A stretch of 64,000 nt of DNA, from contig PAVO01000039.1 in the NCBI GenBank assembly GCA_002713215.1, forward strand, positions 62,001-126,000. Direction: 5' to 3'. This document shows, piece by piece, positions 18,701 to 26,593 of the stretch. The notes beneath the pieces are model-generated. The model was not told the DNA's origin, searched no databases, and was given only the letters and a program-made list of their open reading frames with translations. The translations under genes were made by a program, and so were the position numbers. The DNA is from Crocinitomicaceae bacterium (GTDB lineage: Bacteria; Bacteroidota; Bacteroidia; Flavobacteriales_G; Salibacteraceae). How positions within the stretch are numbered: position 1 is the stretch's first letter; the number at the start of each line of letters is the position of its first letter.

Positions 18701-20199
18701 TTGATACGGTAAATGTTACGGTTTCTCCAAGACCTGCCGTAAATTATACGCAATCGACTTACGAAATATGTAAGGGGGACAGCGTGAAATTAGATACCCT
18801 TTCAACATCAGGTAATATCGTAACAAGAACCTGGAATCCCAAAAATGGATTGGGAGATACTTCCATTACTCCAATGGCGTCACCAGACACCACTACTACT
18901 TACACCCTTTCTTATGCAGATGCAGTTGGTTGTACCGGAGAATCGAAAGTTACCGTAGTGGTTGGCACCAAGGCTGATATTAGCGCCGGTAATGACACAA
19001 ACTCGTGTGAAGGGGCATCCATTCAACTTAAAGCAAGTGGAGGGGTTAAATACCTGTGGCAACCTGGACAATTTATGGACGACTCTACAAGTGCTACTCC
19101 TACGGCGACTATAACAACCGCTACCACCTTCATTTTAAGGGGTGAAAACGCACTGGGTTGCGTTGGATTTGATACCATTTTGGTAAACGTGGTAAAAGCT
19201 CCGGTTATTGATGCTGGAGGGCCTTTTATCTATTGTAGTGACACCGTGTCCGCTGTAACCCTGGGAGGTAACCCTACGGGTCCGGCAGGCTCCATTTATT
19301 CCTGGTCTTCACCAGAATTGTTAGACGACCCAAGCCTGGCAAACCCAACTACTAAGCTGTTATTGGGCAATACTTATTACCTATTAGTAAAAGATGTCAA
19401 TGGCTGTATTTCCAACGATTCTGCGATTGTAAGAGCGTTCTCGTTTGATGTAAGCTCCACCTCTATTGAATGCAATGGCGACAGCGCCATTCTCAATGTT
19501 ACCAATGTGGATGGCATTCCTCCATTTACCTACAAGTGGACTCCGAATTATGCTTTGAGTAATGACACCATTGCCAATCCAATAAGCAAACCGGACAGTT
19601 CGGTGATTTACCAGGTGGTGGTTACCGATACCTTGGGTTGTTCCGATTCTACGGAAGTCAGGGTTGGTGTAGATAACGTGGTTAAAGCCGTATTTGATTT
19701 TGACATAAAAGCCAATTGCGACAACGCGCTGGGAATATCGAACAACCAAAGCGAGAACGCTACCGATTTTGAATGGTACGTTGACGGAAGTATCTACAGT
19801 ACGGCCTACAACATTGAAGTTCCGTTGGATTTTAATGCTTCAACGTCAGTTAGGCTTATTGCCAAGCACAACGAATCTTGTACCGATTCCTCTACCCAGG
19901 ACAAATCTATTCTGGCTTTCGGTGACTATTTTAAAGGGGAAATTCCAAATGTGTTTACTCCCGATGGAGACGGTATTAATGACGTATTTGATGTTCAGGT
20001 AGGAGAACGACTTGAAAAATGTACGGACATTAAAATCTATAACCGCTGGGGAGTTCTTGTTTTTGAATCCTATGGAAACGACCACAGCTGGGATGGACGT
20101 ACCTTTACCGGTGATGTCTGTACGCAGGGCGTTTATGTATTTTCATTAACCGTCAACGGAACAGAATACAAGGGATACGTTACCTTGATTCGGCCATAG
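15778..20199 (+). CDS. Giant Ig-like-repeat surface protein with CHU_C (T9SS type B) C-terminus
   Basis: Starting at the ATG at 15778, the protein has 1473 residues with a signal peptide (MLRKLIALFSFILILQCLP). The N-terminal 300 residues begin AHMYGGNISYIYV, a pattern common at the start of large CHU_C proteins. A PKD-like domain follows near residue 440, then about ten degenerate Ig-like repeats of roughly 80-90 residues, each starting with a D-x-x-I-C-x-G-D/E type motif (for example RTICLGDTTTL, TSICEGNQVQL, YEICKGDSVKL) and containing a Y-x-W-x-P core. The C-terminal 90 residues are the gliding-motility-associated CHU_C domain (NVFTPDGDGINDVFDV, IYNRWGVLVFES). It is likely a long adhesin-like filament secreted by T9SS. 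It forms an operon with the preceding PKD/GEVED gene. Confidence 0.88.
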   Translation: MLRKLIALFSFILILQCLPTKEAGAAHMYGGNISYIYVKDTTIGGNPMHIYNIVMTVYYDCNDARYPFPGAETIAIYEGALNATSLPASSKVADVSLQWIDSTTLKANLPVGCALPTGLCVGKVNYANQVILPPTFVGYHFVFDRCCRTVIQNINGGLNTVGSLFHSWTASTATKNSSPVFRDLKRPFLCAGQEKAIVNLALDVDGNKLNYGFYHPFDGEASNTNVNYRNGYTTWPPKTVAYRAGHSVNAPFGPTGSASINGVTGLTSLKAATVTGPYVIGVRVKEIDANGFTIGVVEREFQFPVVTCQDTNKNTPNLIQGSKTDYEIDAGDSLCFDIEFESKGAPLAFEYEVVGEPFSFPTNPLATQGTPQFTGQKSKQEICWKTTCPQGRASKYFFTASIADSACLPGDTAIVYSILVKPFEGPKQINGLRSMCAGSPSVTYTTDTIVDATYTWTVTGGTVVSGGTGPSITVNWGNGPGGNVRVTASSKFGCPSDPIDLPVNVITFPVNPGIDRTICLGDTTTLGSTGSVPTGPTGFSLKWNPSLSLDNDTVQNPNAFPITTTKYTVKVTDTTGLCFVVDTVEVTVLQSTNAGITTKDTSICEGNQVQLQAFGGRFYKWTPSGAVSNDTIINPMTTISSTTTIYALITDTGTACPALDSVTITIENKALISAGVDSSICMGESYTLGQTPNGPSGSTYSWSPTTNLSSSTSGAPVYTPTAAGSATYVLSVTTPSSCTFMDTVTVVTDTIPKLILESKHDTICEGQSDTMNVRGANNYTWIPSSLPQNQSFQFVSPATTTKYIVTGTDLNGCTSKDSHTVVVNPTPKILIPHDSIFLCLGDSVVLTTTTGALSYTWTPSTALTPSPFVASPEAKPTSSVTYTVSILGRNGCNNVDSIHVMVDDTIPVDAGFDKKLCIPDSVILGGIPTSPLFRTTFTWFPGSTLDDSTLANPKSFTTKDTTYIVRAQNGVCLGFDTVNVTVSPRPAVNYTQSTYEICKGDSVKLDTLSTSGNIVTRTWNPKNGLGDTSITPMASPDTTTTYTLSYADAVGCTGESKVTVVVGTKADISAGNDTNSCEGASIQLKASGGVKYLWQPGQFMDDSTSATPTATITTATTFILRGENALGCVGFDTILVNVVKAPVIDAGGPFIYCSDTVSAVTLGGNPTGPAGSIYSWSSPELLDDPSLANPTTKLLLGNTYYLLVKDVNGCISNDSAIVRAFSFDVSSTSIECNGDSAILNVTNVDGIPPFTYKWTPNYALSNDTIANPISKPDSSVIYQVVVTDTLGCSDSTEVRVGVDNVVKAVFDFDIKANCDNALGISNNQSENATDFEWYVDGSIYSTAYNIEVPLDFNASTSVRLIAKHNESCTDSSTQDKSILAFGDYFKGEIPNVFTPDGDGINDVFDVQVGERLEKCTDIKIYNRWGVLVFESYGNDHSWDGRTFTGDVCTQGVYVFSLTVNGTEYKGYVTLIRP

Positions 20200-20638
20200 A
20201 ACTCTATTAAATACGTCATTCCGTAAACGTAATCGAACCAAGCCCGCTATGGGATTGTGTGAGATAGTTTTACGGAATCTCTCCCAAAAATTAATGAGAT
20301 TTGCTTTGCAGAGAGTCTTTGACGATTCCGTAACATGTTGTTTAAGGATAATGTGGGAATAGTCGTCATTCCTTACTTGACAAGGAACCGACGAAGGAGC
20401 TCAGTGAAATTAATCTAGTGTTATTTCTAGATTCCTGCTTTATGCTTCCGCAAAAGCTTCAGCAACACGCGGACGCAGGAATGACGTTTCTTTCTGTAAG
20501 GTAGTTTCTTTAAACCAAGTTATTCTTTAATAGCACCAAGTTTTACCCTTCTCAATTGAATTCATTTCAACTGAAAAAAGAAATATTCAATAATTCTAAA
20601 ATTTATTTTTAGATTTGGTAGGACAATAACTCGTCAAA
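20200..20638. repeat. Gene-free region with two dispersed inverted-repeat modules
   Basis: No credible gene lies in these 439 bases. Module 1: ATTCCGTAAA (20218-20227) pairs with TTTACGGAAT (20269-20278), and ATTCCGTAA recurs at 20325-20333. Module 2: CGTCATTCC (20364-20372) pairs with GGAATGACG (20478-20486); nested inside, ATTCCTGC (20431-20438) pairs with GCAGGAAT (20475-20482) and TCCGC pairs with GCGGA, giving a long interrupted hairpin. CGTCATTCC also opens module 1 at 20214-20222. The composition (GGACGCAGGAATGACG type ends) is like the multi-copy intergenic repeats found between genes in many Bacteroidota genomes. The last 100 bases hold the promoter of the PUR gene. Confidence 0.6.
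20610..20617 (+). promoter_or_regulatory. Bacteroidota -7 box TAGATTTG for the PUR gene
   Basis: An exact TAnnTTTG match, predicting transcription from about 20620 and a 19-base leader to the ATG at 20639. No TTG at the usual -33 distance. Confidence 0.45.
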
Positions 20639-20998
20639 ATGGAGGGTTTGAAGATGGAAGAGTTGGCTAAAAGGACGGATCAGCGGGATGGAATTTTTGA
20701 AAAAGTAGTTCGAGCTGGAAAGCGTACCTACTTCTTTGACGTTAGAGCAACCCGAAACAAAGACTATTACTTAACCATAACCGAGAGCAAAAAACGCTAC
20801 AACGAAGACGGCTCTCACAACTACCAAAAACACAAAATTTTCCTTTATAAAGAAGACTTCGAAAAATTTGCAGGCTCCCTGGCAGAAGTCATTCAAAAGG
20901 TGATAGAACTAAACAACAACGAAAGCACCGAAGTAAAGGAAACCATCGAAAGTACTTTTTCCGATATCAGCTTTGAGGATTTAGGTGGGGGGAAGTAA
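20639..20998 (+). CDS. PUR-alpha-like nucleic-acid-binding protein (DUF3276)
   Basis: This 119-residue protein is a bacterial PUR-domain protein, as known from Bacteroidota and from the Borrelia regulator BpuR. The beta-beta-beta-beta-alpha repeat is visible: KRTYFFDVRATRNKDYYLTI, then KRYNEDGSHNYQKHKIFLYK, then the helix EDFEKFAGSLAEVIQKVIEL. Relatives bind single-stranded DNA and RNA and can dimerise. The C-terminal 30 residues are acidic and probably flexible. The first ATG at 20639 fits the promoter box; an alternative ATG lies five codons later. It stands alone after the repeat region. Confidence 0.88.
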   Translation: MEGLKMEELAKRTDQRDGIFEKVVRAGKRTYFFDVRATRNKDYYLTITESKKRYNEDGSHNYQKHKIFLYKEDFEKFAGSLAEVIQKVIELNNNESTEVKETIESTFSDISFEDLGGGK

Positions 20999-21032
20999 TT
21001 TTACCACGTCTTACAGCAGTTCTCTTCACGTT

Positions 21033-21848
21033 TTAGAACAGGGAAGTTTGTGTTATATGCTTGGGATGAAAGGTTCCAATAATCACAAACGGATTTGGCG
21101 CTGTATTATGATGAACCAACGTTGTACCTAAAAACAAGTATAGGTCCTTGGTTTTTGCAAAATCATCAAAATATTTCTTCTTTACATCTTCGCATGCCAA
21201 TTCTTCATTCCCATGATTCCGCTTTAAAGAATTCCAAAATAATTGTCCTATTTCCCAATCTTCGATCATCATAGTACTTTCTTTTCCTTTTTCATCTACC
21301 AGTTTGTATGAAAATTTGTAGGGCAATTTTTTCACCACCTGAAACTTGCCTTTTTCCTGAGATTCAAAGAGGTTCAATTGATTAAGCTTGTCAAGTTTCT
21401 CTTTACTCCATTCTCGCTTAACCGCTTTAATTTCAAACTTTTTGATTTCCTTAGGTTTGAATACAGCCAAAGATGTCCCTATGCTTCTATCCTTAGCTTC
21501 ATCAATTAAAAGCTGGAGATCGGTATATACATTGTTAAGAACCATTTTTCGCCTTTCTAGCCAGGCATCACCATCAGGTTTTATCTCTCCAATAATTTTG
21601 ATCTCGGTATCATGGGTAGTTGGACGAAAACTTTCTACTCGAAAATCACTATCATTTTTGACTACATCGATTTCAATCCACTGGTATTTTGAATACTGTT
21701 GGCTGTAGGCCTTTTTTCGAAACTGAACCGGGTAAATCCTTATCCAAGATCCATCTTCCCTAAATCCTGCGGTGCAGACTAATTCGTTGTATTTTGCAGA
21801 AATTGACGGATAGGTTTTGACGGTTATAAGTACTTTCTCTTTTGGCAT
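21033..21848 (-). CDS. Conserved unknown protein, second gene of the DUF488 cassette
   Basis: The 271-residue cytoplasmic protein starts with a compact beta-rich segment (KVLITVKTYPSISAKYNELVCTAGFR, then EDGSWIRIYPVQFRK) and ends with a distinctive block, LYLFLGTTLVHHN followed by PNPFVIIGTFHPK. I have an impression that proteins with these two blocks recur beside DUF488 genes in unrelated bacteria, but I cannot assign a domain name. Its start codon overlaps the stop of the upstream DUF488 gene by one base (TAATG), which indicates translational coupling and a shared function. No signal peptide or membrane segment is seen. Nucleic-acid-related or defence roles are possible but unproven. Confidence 0.75.
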   Translation of the reverse strand: MPKEKVLITVKTYPSISAKYNELVCTAGFREDGSWIRIYPVQFRKKAYSQQYSKYQWIEIDVVKNDSDFRVESFRPTTHDTEIKIIGEIKPDGDAWLERRKMVLNNVYTDLQLLIDEAKDRSIGTSLAVFKPKEIKKFEIKAVKREWSKEKLDKLNQLNLFESQEKGKFQVVKKLPYKFSYKLVDEKGKESTMMIEDWEIGQLFWNSLKRNHGNEELACEDVKKKYFDDFAKTKDLYLFLGTTLVHHNTAPNPFVIIGTFHPKHITQTSLF

Positions 21849-22744
21849 TATAAGTTGGTTATTTTAATATTCCAATTTGGAAGTTTTTTAAGGCTCTTAA
21901 CTACACGACTTCGATGACACATGCACGCTTCTTTCTCAAAACAGGTTAAGGCTACTCTTGAGTATTTTTCAAGCAAATCTGAAACCTCAAGAATGGAATC
22001 ATGATTTTCTTTTAATGTGCTTTTTTCATATTCCTCGAACAACTTTTCGTAATCCTTTAACGAATTGAGTTTCTGCCTCTTATTAGACTCAATTCCAAGT
22101 TTAGGAATATGCAGGTATTTAATCCCAATACTTTCACACGCGTTCTTTAACTGGTTTTTTGAAAACCCATATTTCATGCTCAACGAATTCTTCCTAACAT
22201 CGCAAAGTAGTTTCACATCATTTAGAATGAGTTTATTTACATAGGTCTCTAGGCTTACCCCCTCATACCCCAAGGTAAAAAGATGTTTTTCCGATATTGA
22301 TCTCCTTTGTAATTGAACTTTTCTTAGTTGTTCTTTATTCAACAGGTCATCAGCTATTTGGCTGTTAATAGCATAAAATGGATAATTAATATATGTATGT
22401 TTAATTAACTCCCTTTGACTAAGTCCCTTAATCTCATTTTTCGTGGTAAGAATTGCGGCTTGATCTTCTTTATTTAGTTGGTTAAAAAAGTTTTCAGGAT
22501 AAATAATTCTCCATTCACTGGAAACCTTTGTAAGATGACTTTCGATAAACCCACGCTTTGTCATGGTCATTAAGTCTTGATTCGCTTGAAATGAAAAGCT
22601 TCCATATTTATATGGAACAAAATCAAACGATTTTCTAGACTGTTTTCTGGTTACAAGAAAAAGAATTTTCTGAAGATTCGTGTGATTCAGCTTTCCTTCA
22701 AATTTTTCTAAAATTCCAAGCAGTAGTTTTCGTCTGTAATACAT
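21848..22744 (-). CDS. DUF488 protein with an extra N-terminal domain, first gene of a coupled cassette
   Basis: The 298-residue protein has two parts. Residues 1-70 (LNHTNLQKILFLV, then FVPYKYGSFSFQANQDL, then KRGFIE) resemble the small helical domains of SocA/Panacea-like proteins (tentative). Residues 150-298 are a DUF488 domain: FTLGYEGVSLETYV, LLCDVRKNSLS, FSKNQLKNACESIGIKYLHIPKLG, and the cysteine-bearing end CFEKEACMCHRSRVV. DUF488 has no firmly established activity; the Cys/His/Arg-rich end looks like an active or metal site. It is coupled to the next gene through a TAATG overlap. A -7 promoter box lies 5 bases before the ATG, so the mRNA may be nearly leaderless. Confidence 0.82.
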   Translation of the reverse strand: MYYRRKLLLGILEKFEGKLNHTNLQKILFLVTRKQSRKSFDFVPYKYGSFSFQANQDLMTMTKRGFIESHLTKVSSEWRIIYPENFFNQLNKEDQAAILTTKNEIKGLSQRELIKHTYINYPFYAINSQIADDLLNKEQLRKVQLQRRSISEKHLFTLGYEGVSLETYVNKLILNDVKLLCDVRKNSLSMKYGFSKNQLKNACESIGIKYLHIPKLGIESNKRQKLNSLKDYEKLFEEYEKSTLKENHDSILEVSDLLEKYSRVALTCFEKEACMCHRSRVVKSLKKLPNWNIKITNL

Positions 22745-22749
22745 TTTGG

Positions 22750-22757
22750 CAAAATTA
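22750..22757 (-). promoter_or_regulatory. Bacteroidota -7 box TAATTTTG for the DUF488 cassette
   Basis: An exact minus-strand TAnnTTTG match ending 5 bases before the ATG at 22744, predicting a leader of only a few bases. No -33 TTG at the usual distance. Confidence 0.4.
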
Positions 22758-22837
22758 ATACATCAGAACTTCGTCGAAGGAATGAATATATTGATTACTA
22801 AAAGGATGTTGTTAGTTAGCATCAAGTGCTGATCAAC

Positions 22838-24094
22838 CTACTTCTTCACCCATCTCAACACTTCCCTACCCTCAGGAGTAGGTACCGAAACAAAATACAA
22901 CCCGGCATTCAAATGCTCCTGGGCCAATTCCAGGTTTTGTTTGCTGCCCATGGGGCTTCGGGCAATGATTCTACCACGACTATCCAATAACACCACCATT
23001 CCGTTGCGAGGAGTTTGAAAGTTCCAGGTTACTTTTAGTTTTCCGTGGCTGGGGTTGGGAAAGAGTTTGATTTCGTGTTTGGCTAATTCTACTGCCTTAT
23101 CTTCAACGGCATTTGGCCAAAGGGTATCACGAGTTGCTGGTCCTCCTCCATTCGTGGTTTTGAATACTCGTCCATCATGAGCGGTTGCAAACCCAACCGA
23201 ATCATTAACGAAGAAAATACCTGTAATAAATGATTTAGTTGGCGGTGTGATGTGCTCCCAAGATTTCCCTCCATTGCGAGTACGATAAACTCTTCCAGAA
23301 TCTGCAGTAATGGTATTTCCTCCACAAACGTAACCAACGCTGTCGTTAACAAAATGTAGGTTTACCAAATCTACATTTGCCGGAAATGCAATTGTATTCC
23401 ATGTTTTCCCCAAGTCTTCCGACTTTGATACTTGTCCATTTTGCCCTACGGCCCAAATTACTTTTTTAGATTCCGTAACAAACAATTCGATCACTCCTTG
23501 AAAAGCAGGTGTTGAAACCTGATTCCAATTTCTCCCATTATCTGTTGATCTAAATAATTGCCTCATTGGAATACCAAAAAGAGATTTAGTTACCAACAAA
23601 GTTTTATTCGTTGTAAAGTGAATTCCATAAACCACACCTGACTTAGTTGACAGAGTAAGAGTGTCCCAATACCAACCAAAATCGTCACTTTTAATTAGTT
23701 TTTTCGCATCCAAATTTGTTATTACCGTATCTCCTTTAAACTTGACAGCATTAAATGCGATGTTATCATCACCGACAGTATGTTGCCACGACCGACAGCC
23801 TCTAAATGTTTCAGAATAAACTGGTTTCAAGGAGTCTCTGTCCAGTGAACCTTTAACAATTGTACTTTCATTTAATGCCTGAAATGAATTTACAGTTTCA
23901 TTGTTTGAGCACCATGTGAAATTTACCCATGAACTATCTGTCTTTATCAATCCTTGCGAAGTACTAATAAAGCCAACCAAACTATCTATCATTTGAATCT
24001 TCTTAGGAACCAACTGAATTGAACCCTGACTAGTCCATTGGCCTACGACAATAGCCGGAAAAAATGATAGCAATAAAATAATATACCTCAACAT
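22838..24094 (-). CDS. YCF48/BNR-type beta-propeller T9SS cargo
   Basis: Starting at the ATG at 24094, 4 bases after the stop of the upstream gene, the protein has 418 residues and a signal peptide (MLRYIILLLSFFPAIVVGQW). The body is a propeller of repeats like those of photosystem II assembly factor YCF48 and BNR proteins: FRSTDNGRNWNQV, VSKSEDLGKTWNTI, VYRTRNGGKSWEHI and VFKTTNGGG, with FVNDSVGY or FVNDSVGF between blades. The C-terminal 75 residues are a Por-type sorting domain (LFPNPSHGKLKVTW). It is likely a secreted surface protein of structural or binding function. It is the last gene of the five-gene operon from 28363. Confidence 0.83.
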   Translation of the reverse strand: MLRYIILLLSFFPAIVVGQWTSQGSIQLVPKKIQMIDSLVGFISTSQGLIKTDSSWVNFTWCSNNETVNSFQALNESTIVKGSLDRDSLKPVYSETFRGCRSWQHTVGDDNIAFNAVKFKGDTVITNLDAKKLIKSDDFGWYWDTLTLSTKSGVVYGIHFTTNKTLLVTKSLFGIPMRQLFRSTDNGRNWNQVSTPAFQGVIELFVTESKKVIWAVGQNGQVSKSEDLGKTWNTIAFPANVDLVNLHFVNDSVGYVCGGNTITADSGRVYRTRNGGKSWEHITPPTKSFITGIFFVNDSVGFATAHDGRVFKTTNGGGPATRDTLWPNAVEDKAVELAKHEIKLFPNPSHGKLKVTWNFQTPRNGMVVLLDSRGRIIARSPMGSKQNLELAQEHLNAGLYFVSVPTPEGREVLRWVKK

Positions 24095-24098
24095 AGCC

Positions 24099-25967
24099 TT
24101 ATCCAAGAATTGTTACTGCATGGGCATTTCTACTTTTTTCTCCTCCACAGCCCTTTATAGTGAAGTTAAGAAAATACTCGCCATTAACTGCCATACCTGA
24201 GCCTCCTTGATTTATGGATCCATCCCACATGCAAACAAAGCTAGAACAGATGCTGCCACTCGATTCAAAAATCACATCGCCCCATATGTTTACTACCACA
24301 ATTTCAAACTCCTCTGCCCCACAAACATTAACACAAAAATCATCATTTATACCGTCCCCATTGGGGGTAAATACGTTGGCAATCGAGCCTATGAATTCTG
24401 GCTTAGGCGAACAAAACGTACTTCGATCCCAATCAATAGTTTGGGTAGCAATCTCTTCTACGCATTTGTTTTTGGTTCGAATAATTACCTCATAATCTTC
24501 ACAAACGGTTAGACCGGCAGTTGGACAGGGAACTTCAAAATGAAAAGTACTCCAATAATCGCTATTGTGATAAAGTTGACCCGTGGAAAGGACTATTGCA
24601 CCATCTGATTTTCGTTTTACGTCAATCTCCAACCACTTGGATTCGGATTGCATAGCCAAATCAAAACTTAATTCATATTCTGTATTAACCAAATTGCTCA
24701 TGGAGATAACCGGAGCGGTACCAACTAAGTCAGACCATGAAACCTTTATCATCTGATTGGCTACATTGCCACAAGGGTCTTTAAACTCAACGTTATAATA
24801 AATGGTGCCACTTGAATTGGGAGGTGGATCAAATATGGGTTGTTTAACGTTGCTTGCACTCAAATGAGTTGAAGGAGTCCACTTGATCCCATGCTGAAAC
24901 TGCGGCGTAAATCCGGTGGTTAACACCTGCGCATTGGTATTACAATGCAAATATTCCTGATCCGGAAGAGATGCAACCCCTGGGCAAGGGTCCGATTCAC
25001 AGGGATCGATATAGGCAAGGAAACTGGTACCTACTCCAGTTGAAAATCCAGGTTCTAAATTGACTTCCTCTCCCGCCTTAAAAACTACATTTCCCCAATG
25101 GCCAATAAACACATTCCCGGGAACAGCCGGGAACGCGGCACCAACATTATAACCTGCCTTTAAAGTTTGTGATGCGTCTAGTACTTCTACTGTATGCGTA
25201 GAATTTTGAACATATTTGATGGCAGGGCATTCTTCTTCAGGTGGGCCCAGGTCATACACCTTTACATCATCAATAAATAATTGATATTGGTCAACCCCAT
25301 CGTTATGAAGCGCTCCAAAGGTTAGCCAATTGTAATTATCAGAATTTGTATGATGATAGGTAACCTGAACCAATGACCAGTTAAACCCTCCTGGCACCCC
25401 AGTTGTCCATTTTGTACCTTTAGAGAAATCGGTCTTTATTTTTCCCTTTTTTGTTTGTTTTACCTTGTCCTCAGAACCGAATACACCAACTTTATCATTT
25501 GCCCCAAGAGAAACTGAAGAAGCTATTCTGTATTGAATTAAATACCGATTCCCTTGAGTCATTGGTGCACCCAATTTCATACAGACCAATTCAACCCTAT
25601 ACTTACTACCATCAACTCCATTCTTTAATTGAATGTATCCTTCTCCATCAAAAGCAGAAATATCGGGTCTTTCATTTCCACAGAAACGATCCGGGGTTGG
25701 GAAAACTCCAGTTGGATTAAGTGTAAAAACCCTATCTACCATTTCCCAACTATCAATAAGGGAAATCCATTTACTGGAATAGCATGGATAATCACTAAAT
25801 GAAGAAGGACAATGAGTTTCCGGCTGAAAGCTTTGGCAATCATTTGGGTCACCATCAAACCCCTCAATAGATCCATTGGCATCAATCCTGTTTTGTGCCT
25901 TCGAAAATTCTGAAACACCTATAAATAATAAGGTAAAAAGAAAAGCAAGTTTTAATTTACACATCAT
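24099..25967 (-). CDS. CHU_C-containing T9SS type B surface protein
   Basis: The 622-residue protein has a signal peptide (KLKLAFLFTLLFIGVSEFSKAQ). Residues 30-230 look like a jelly-roll or discoidin-type carbohydrate-binding region (YLIQYRIASSVSLGANDKVG, LFIDDVKVYDLG). The next block, with AGYNVGAAFPAVPG and AGEEVNLEPGFS, resembles the short beta-helical motif common in Bacteroidota surface proteins. A CHU_C domain (NVFTPNGDGINDDFCV, VVNIWGDVIFES) fills the C-terminus. Its ATG overlaps the upstream stop by four bases (ATGA), so translation is coupled to the upstream barrel-protein gene. Function is unknown beyond surface display or adhesion. Confidence 0.83.
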   Translation of the reverse strand: MMCKLKLAFLFTLLFIGVSEFSKAQNRIDANGSIEGFDGDPNDCQSFQPETHCPSSFSDYPCYSSKWISLIDSWEMVDRVFTLNPTGVFPTPDRFCGNERPDISAFDGEGYIQLKNGVDGSKYRVELVCMKLGAPMTQGNRYLIQYRIASSVSLGANDKVGVFGSEDKVKQTKKGKIKTDFSKGTKWTTGVPGGFNWSLVQVTYHHTNSDNYNWLTFGALHNDGVDQYQLFIDDVKVYDLGPPEEECPAIKYVQNSTHTVEVLDASQTLKAGYNVGAAFPAVPGNVFIGHWGNVVFKAGEEVNLEPGFSTGVGTSFLAYIDPCESDPCPGVASLPDQEYLHCNTNAQVLTTGFTPQFQHGIKWTPSTHLSASNVKQPIFDPPPNSSGTIYYNVEFKDPCGNVANQMIKVSWSDLVGTAPVISMSNLVNTEYELSFDLAMQSESKWLEIDVKRKSDGAIVLSTGQLYHNSDYWSTFHFEVPCPTAGLTVCEDYEVIIRTKNKCVEEIATQTIDWDRSTFCSPKPEFIGSIANVFTPNGDGINDDFCVNVCGAEEFEIVVVNIWGDVIFESSGSICSSFVCMWDGSINQGGSGMAVNGEYFLNFTIKGCGGEKSRNAHAVTILG

Positions 25968-26575
25968 TTAATCTTTATTCCGAAACCAAAATCATAACCA
26001 ATATAAAATAACTCATATCTCCATTTTAAATTAGGGTTATTATAAGCCGGCACTCTTCTATATCGAAGAAAAAAGCCCCCTTTAATAAAAAGACCATACT
26101 TAAATCTTCTTTCGTAACCAACACCCGTATTAAACATATTTTCATAGGGTAATGAAGGTGGAATTTCATCGTATTTATAAGAATCGGGATCGGTTAAGTA
26201 GTGATTTATTTCCTCTTCGGTTTTTAATTGCGGATCAAAATTGACTTGAAACACAATACCACCGGATATATAAACCCGATTCTTATTGCCATAAGCTAAA
26301 TCAACAGAAAGTGGAAAGGTCATTCCTCTTCCAAAGTATCCAAATACGTGAGCTACTCCCAGAGAAGTATTTATCATAAATGGCTTCTTATCGGATAAAT
26401 AAAAACTTCTTTCATAATTAACCCCGGTTCCAAAGGTTCGTAGTCCATAGGACAAGTAAACCGCATTTTTCTTCCTTACTTCAGTTTGTGCGCTATCGTT
26501 TTGTGCAACACTCGCAACAGATGAAAGAAGAATACCTAAAAGCAATAGCAATTTATATTTAATCCAGTTGTTCAA
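25964..26575 (-). CDS. Outer-membrane barrel-like protein, copy B of a tandem duplicate
   Basis: The 203-residue product has a signal peptide (MNNWIKYKLLLLLGILLSSVASVAQ) when started at the TTG at 26575, and a body of alternating aromatic strands ending in YELFYIGYDFGFGIKIK, as in small outer-membrane beta barrels. It is roughly 70% identical to the preceding gene across the mature part, including TEEEINHYLTDP and PSLPYENMFNTG. Just before and across its start the DNA still encodes K-I-E-Q-L-D-stop, the same ending as the tail-fibre-like gene at 27188-28363, showing that the duplicated unit included that gene's tail. Its stop overlaps the next gene. Confidence 0.78.
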   Translation of the reverse strand: MNNWIKYKLLLLLGILLSSVASVAQNDSAQTEVRKKNAVYLSYGLRTFGTGVNYERSFYLSDKKPFMINTSLGVAHVFGYFGRGMTFPLSVDLAYGNKNRVYISGGIVFQVNFDPQLKTEEEINHYLTDPDSYKYDEIPPSLPYENMFNTGVGYERRFKYGLFIKGGFFLRYRRVPAYNNPNLKWRYELFYIGYDFGFGIKIK

Positions 26576-26593
26576 TTTTTCTAATTAAGATAC

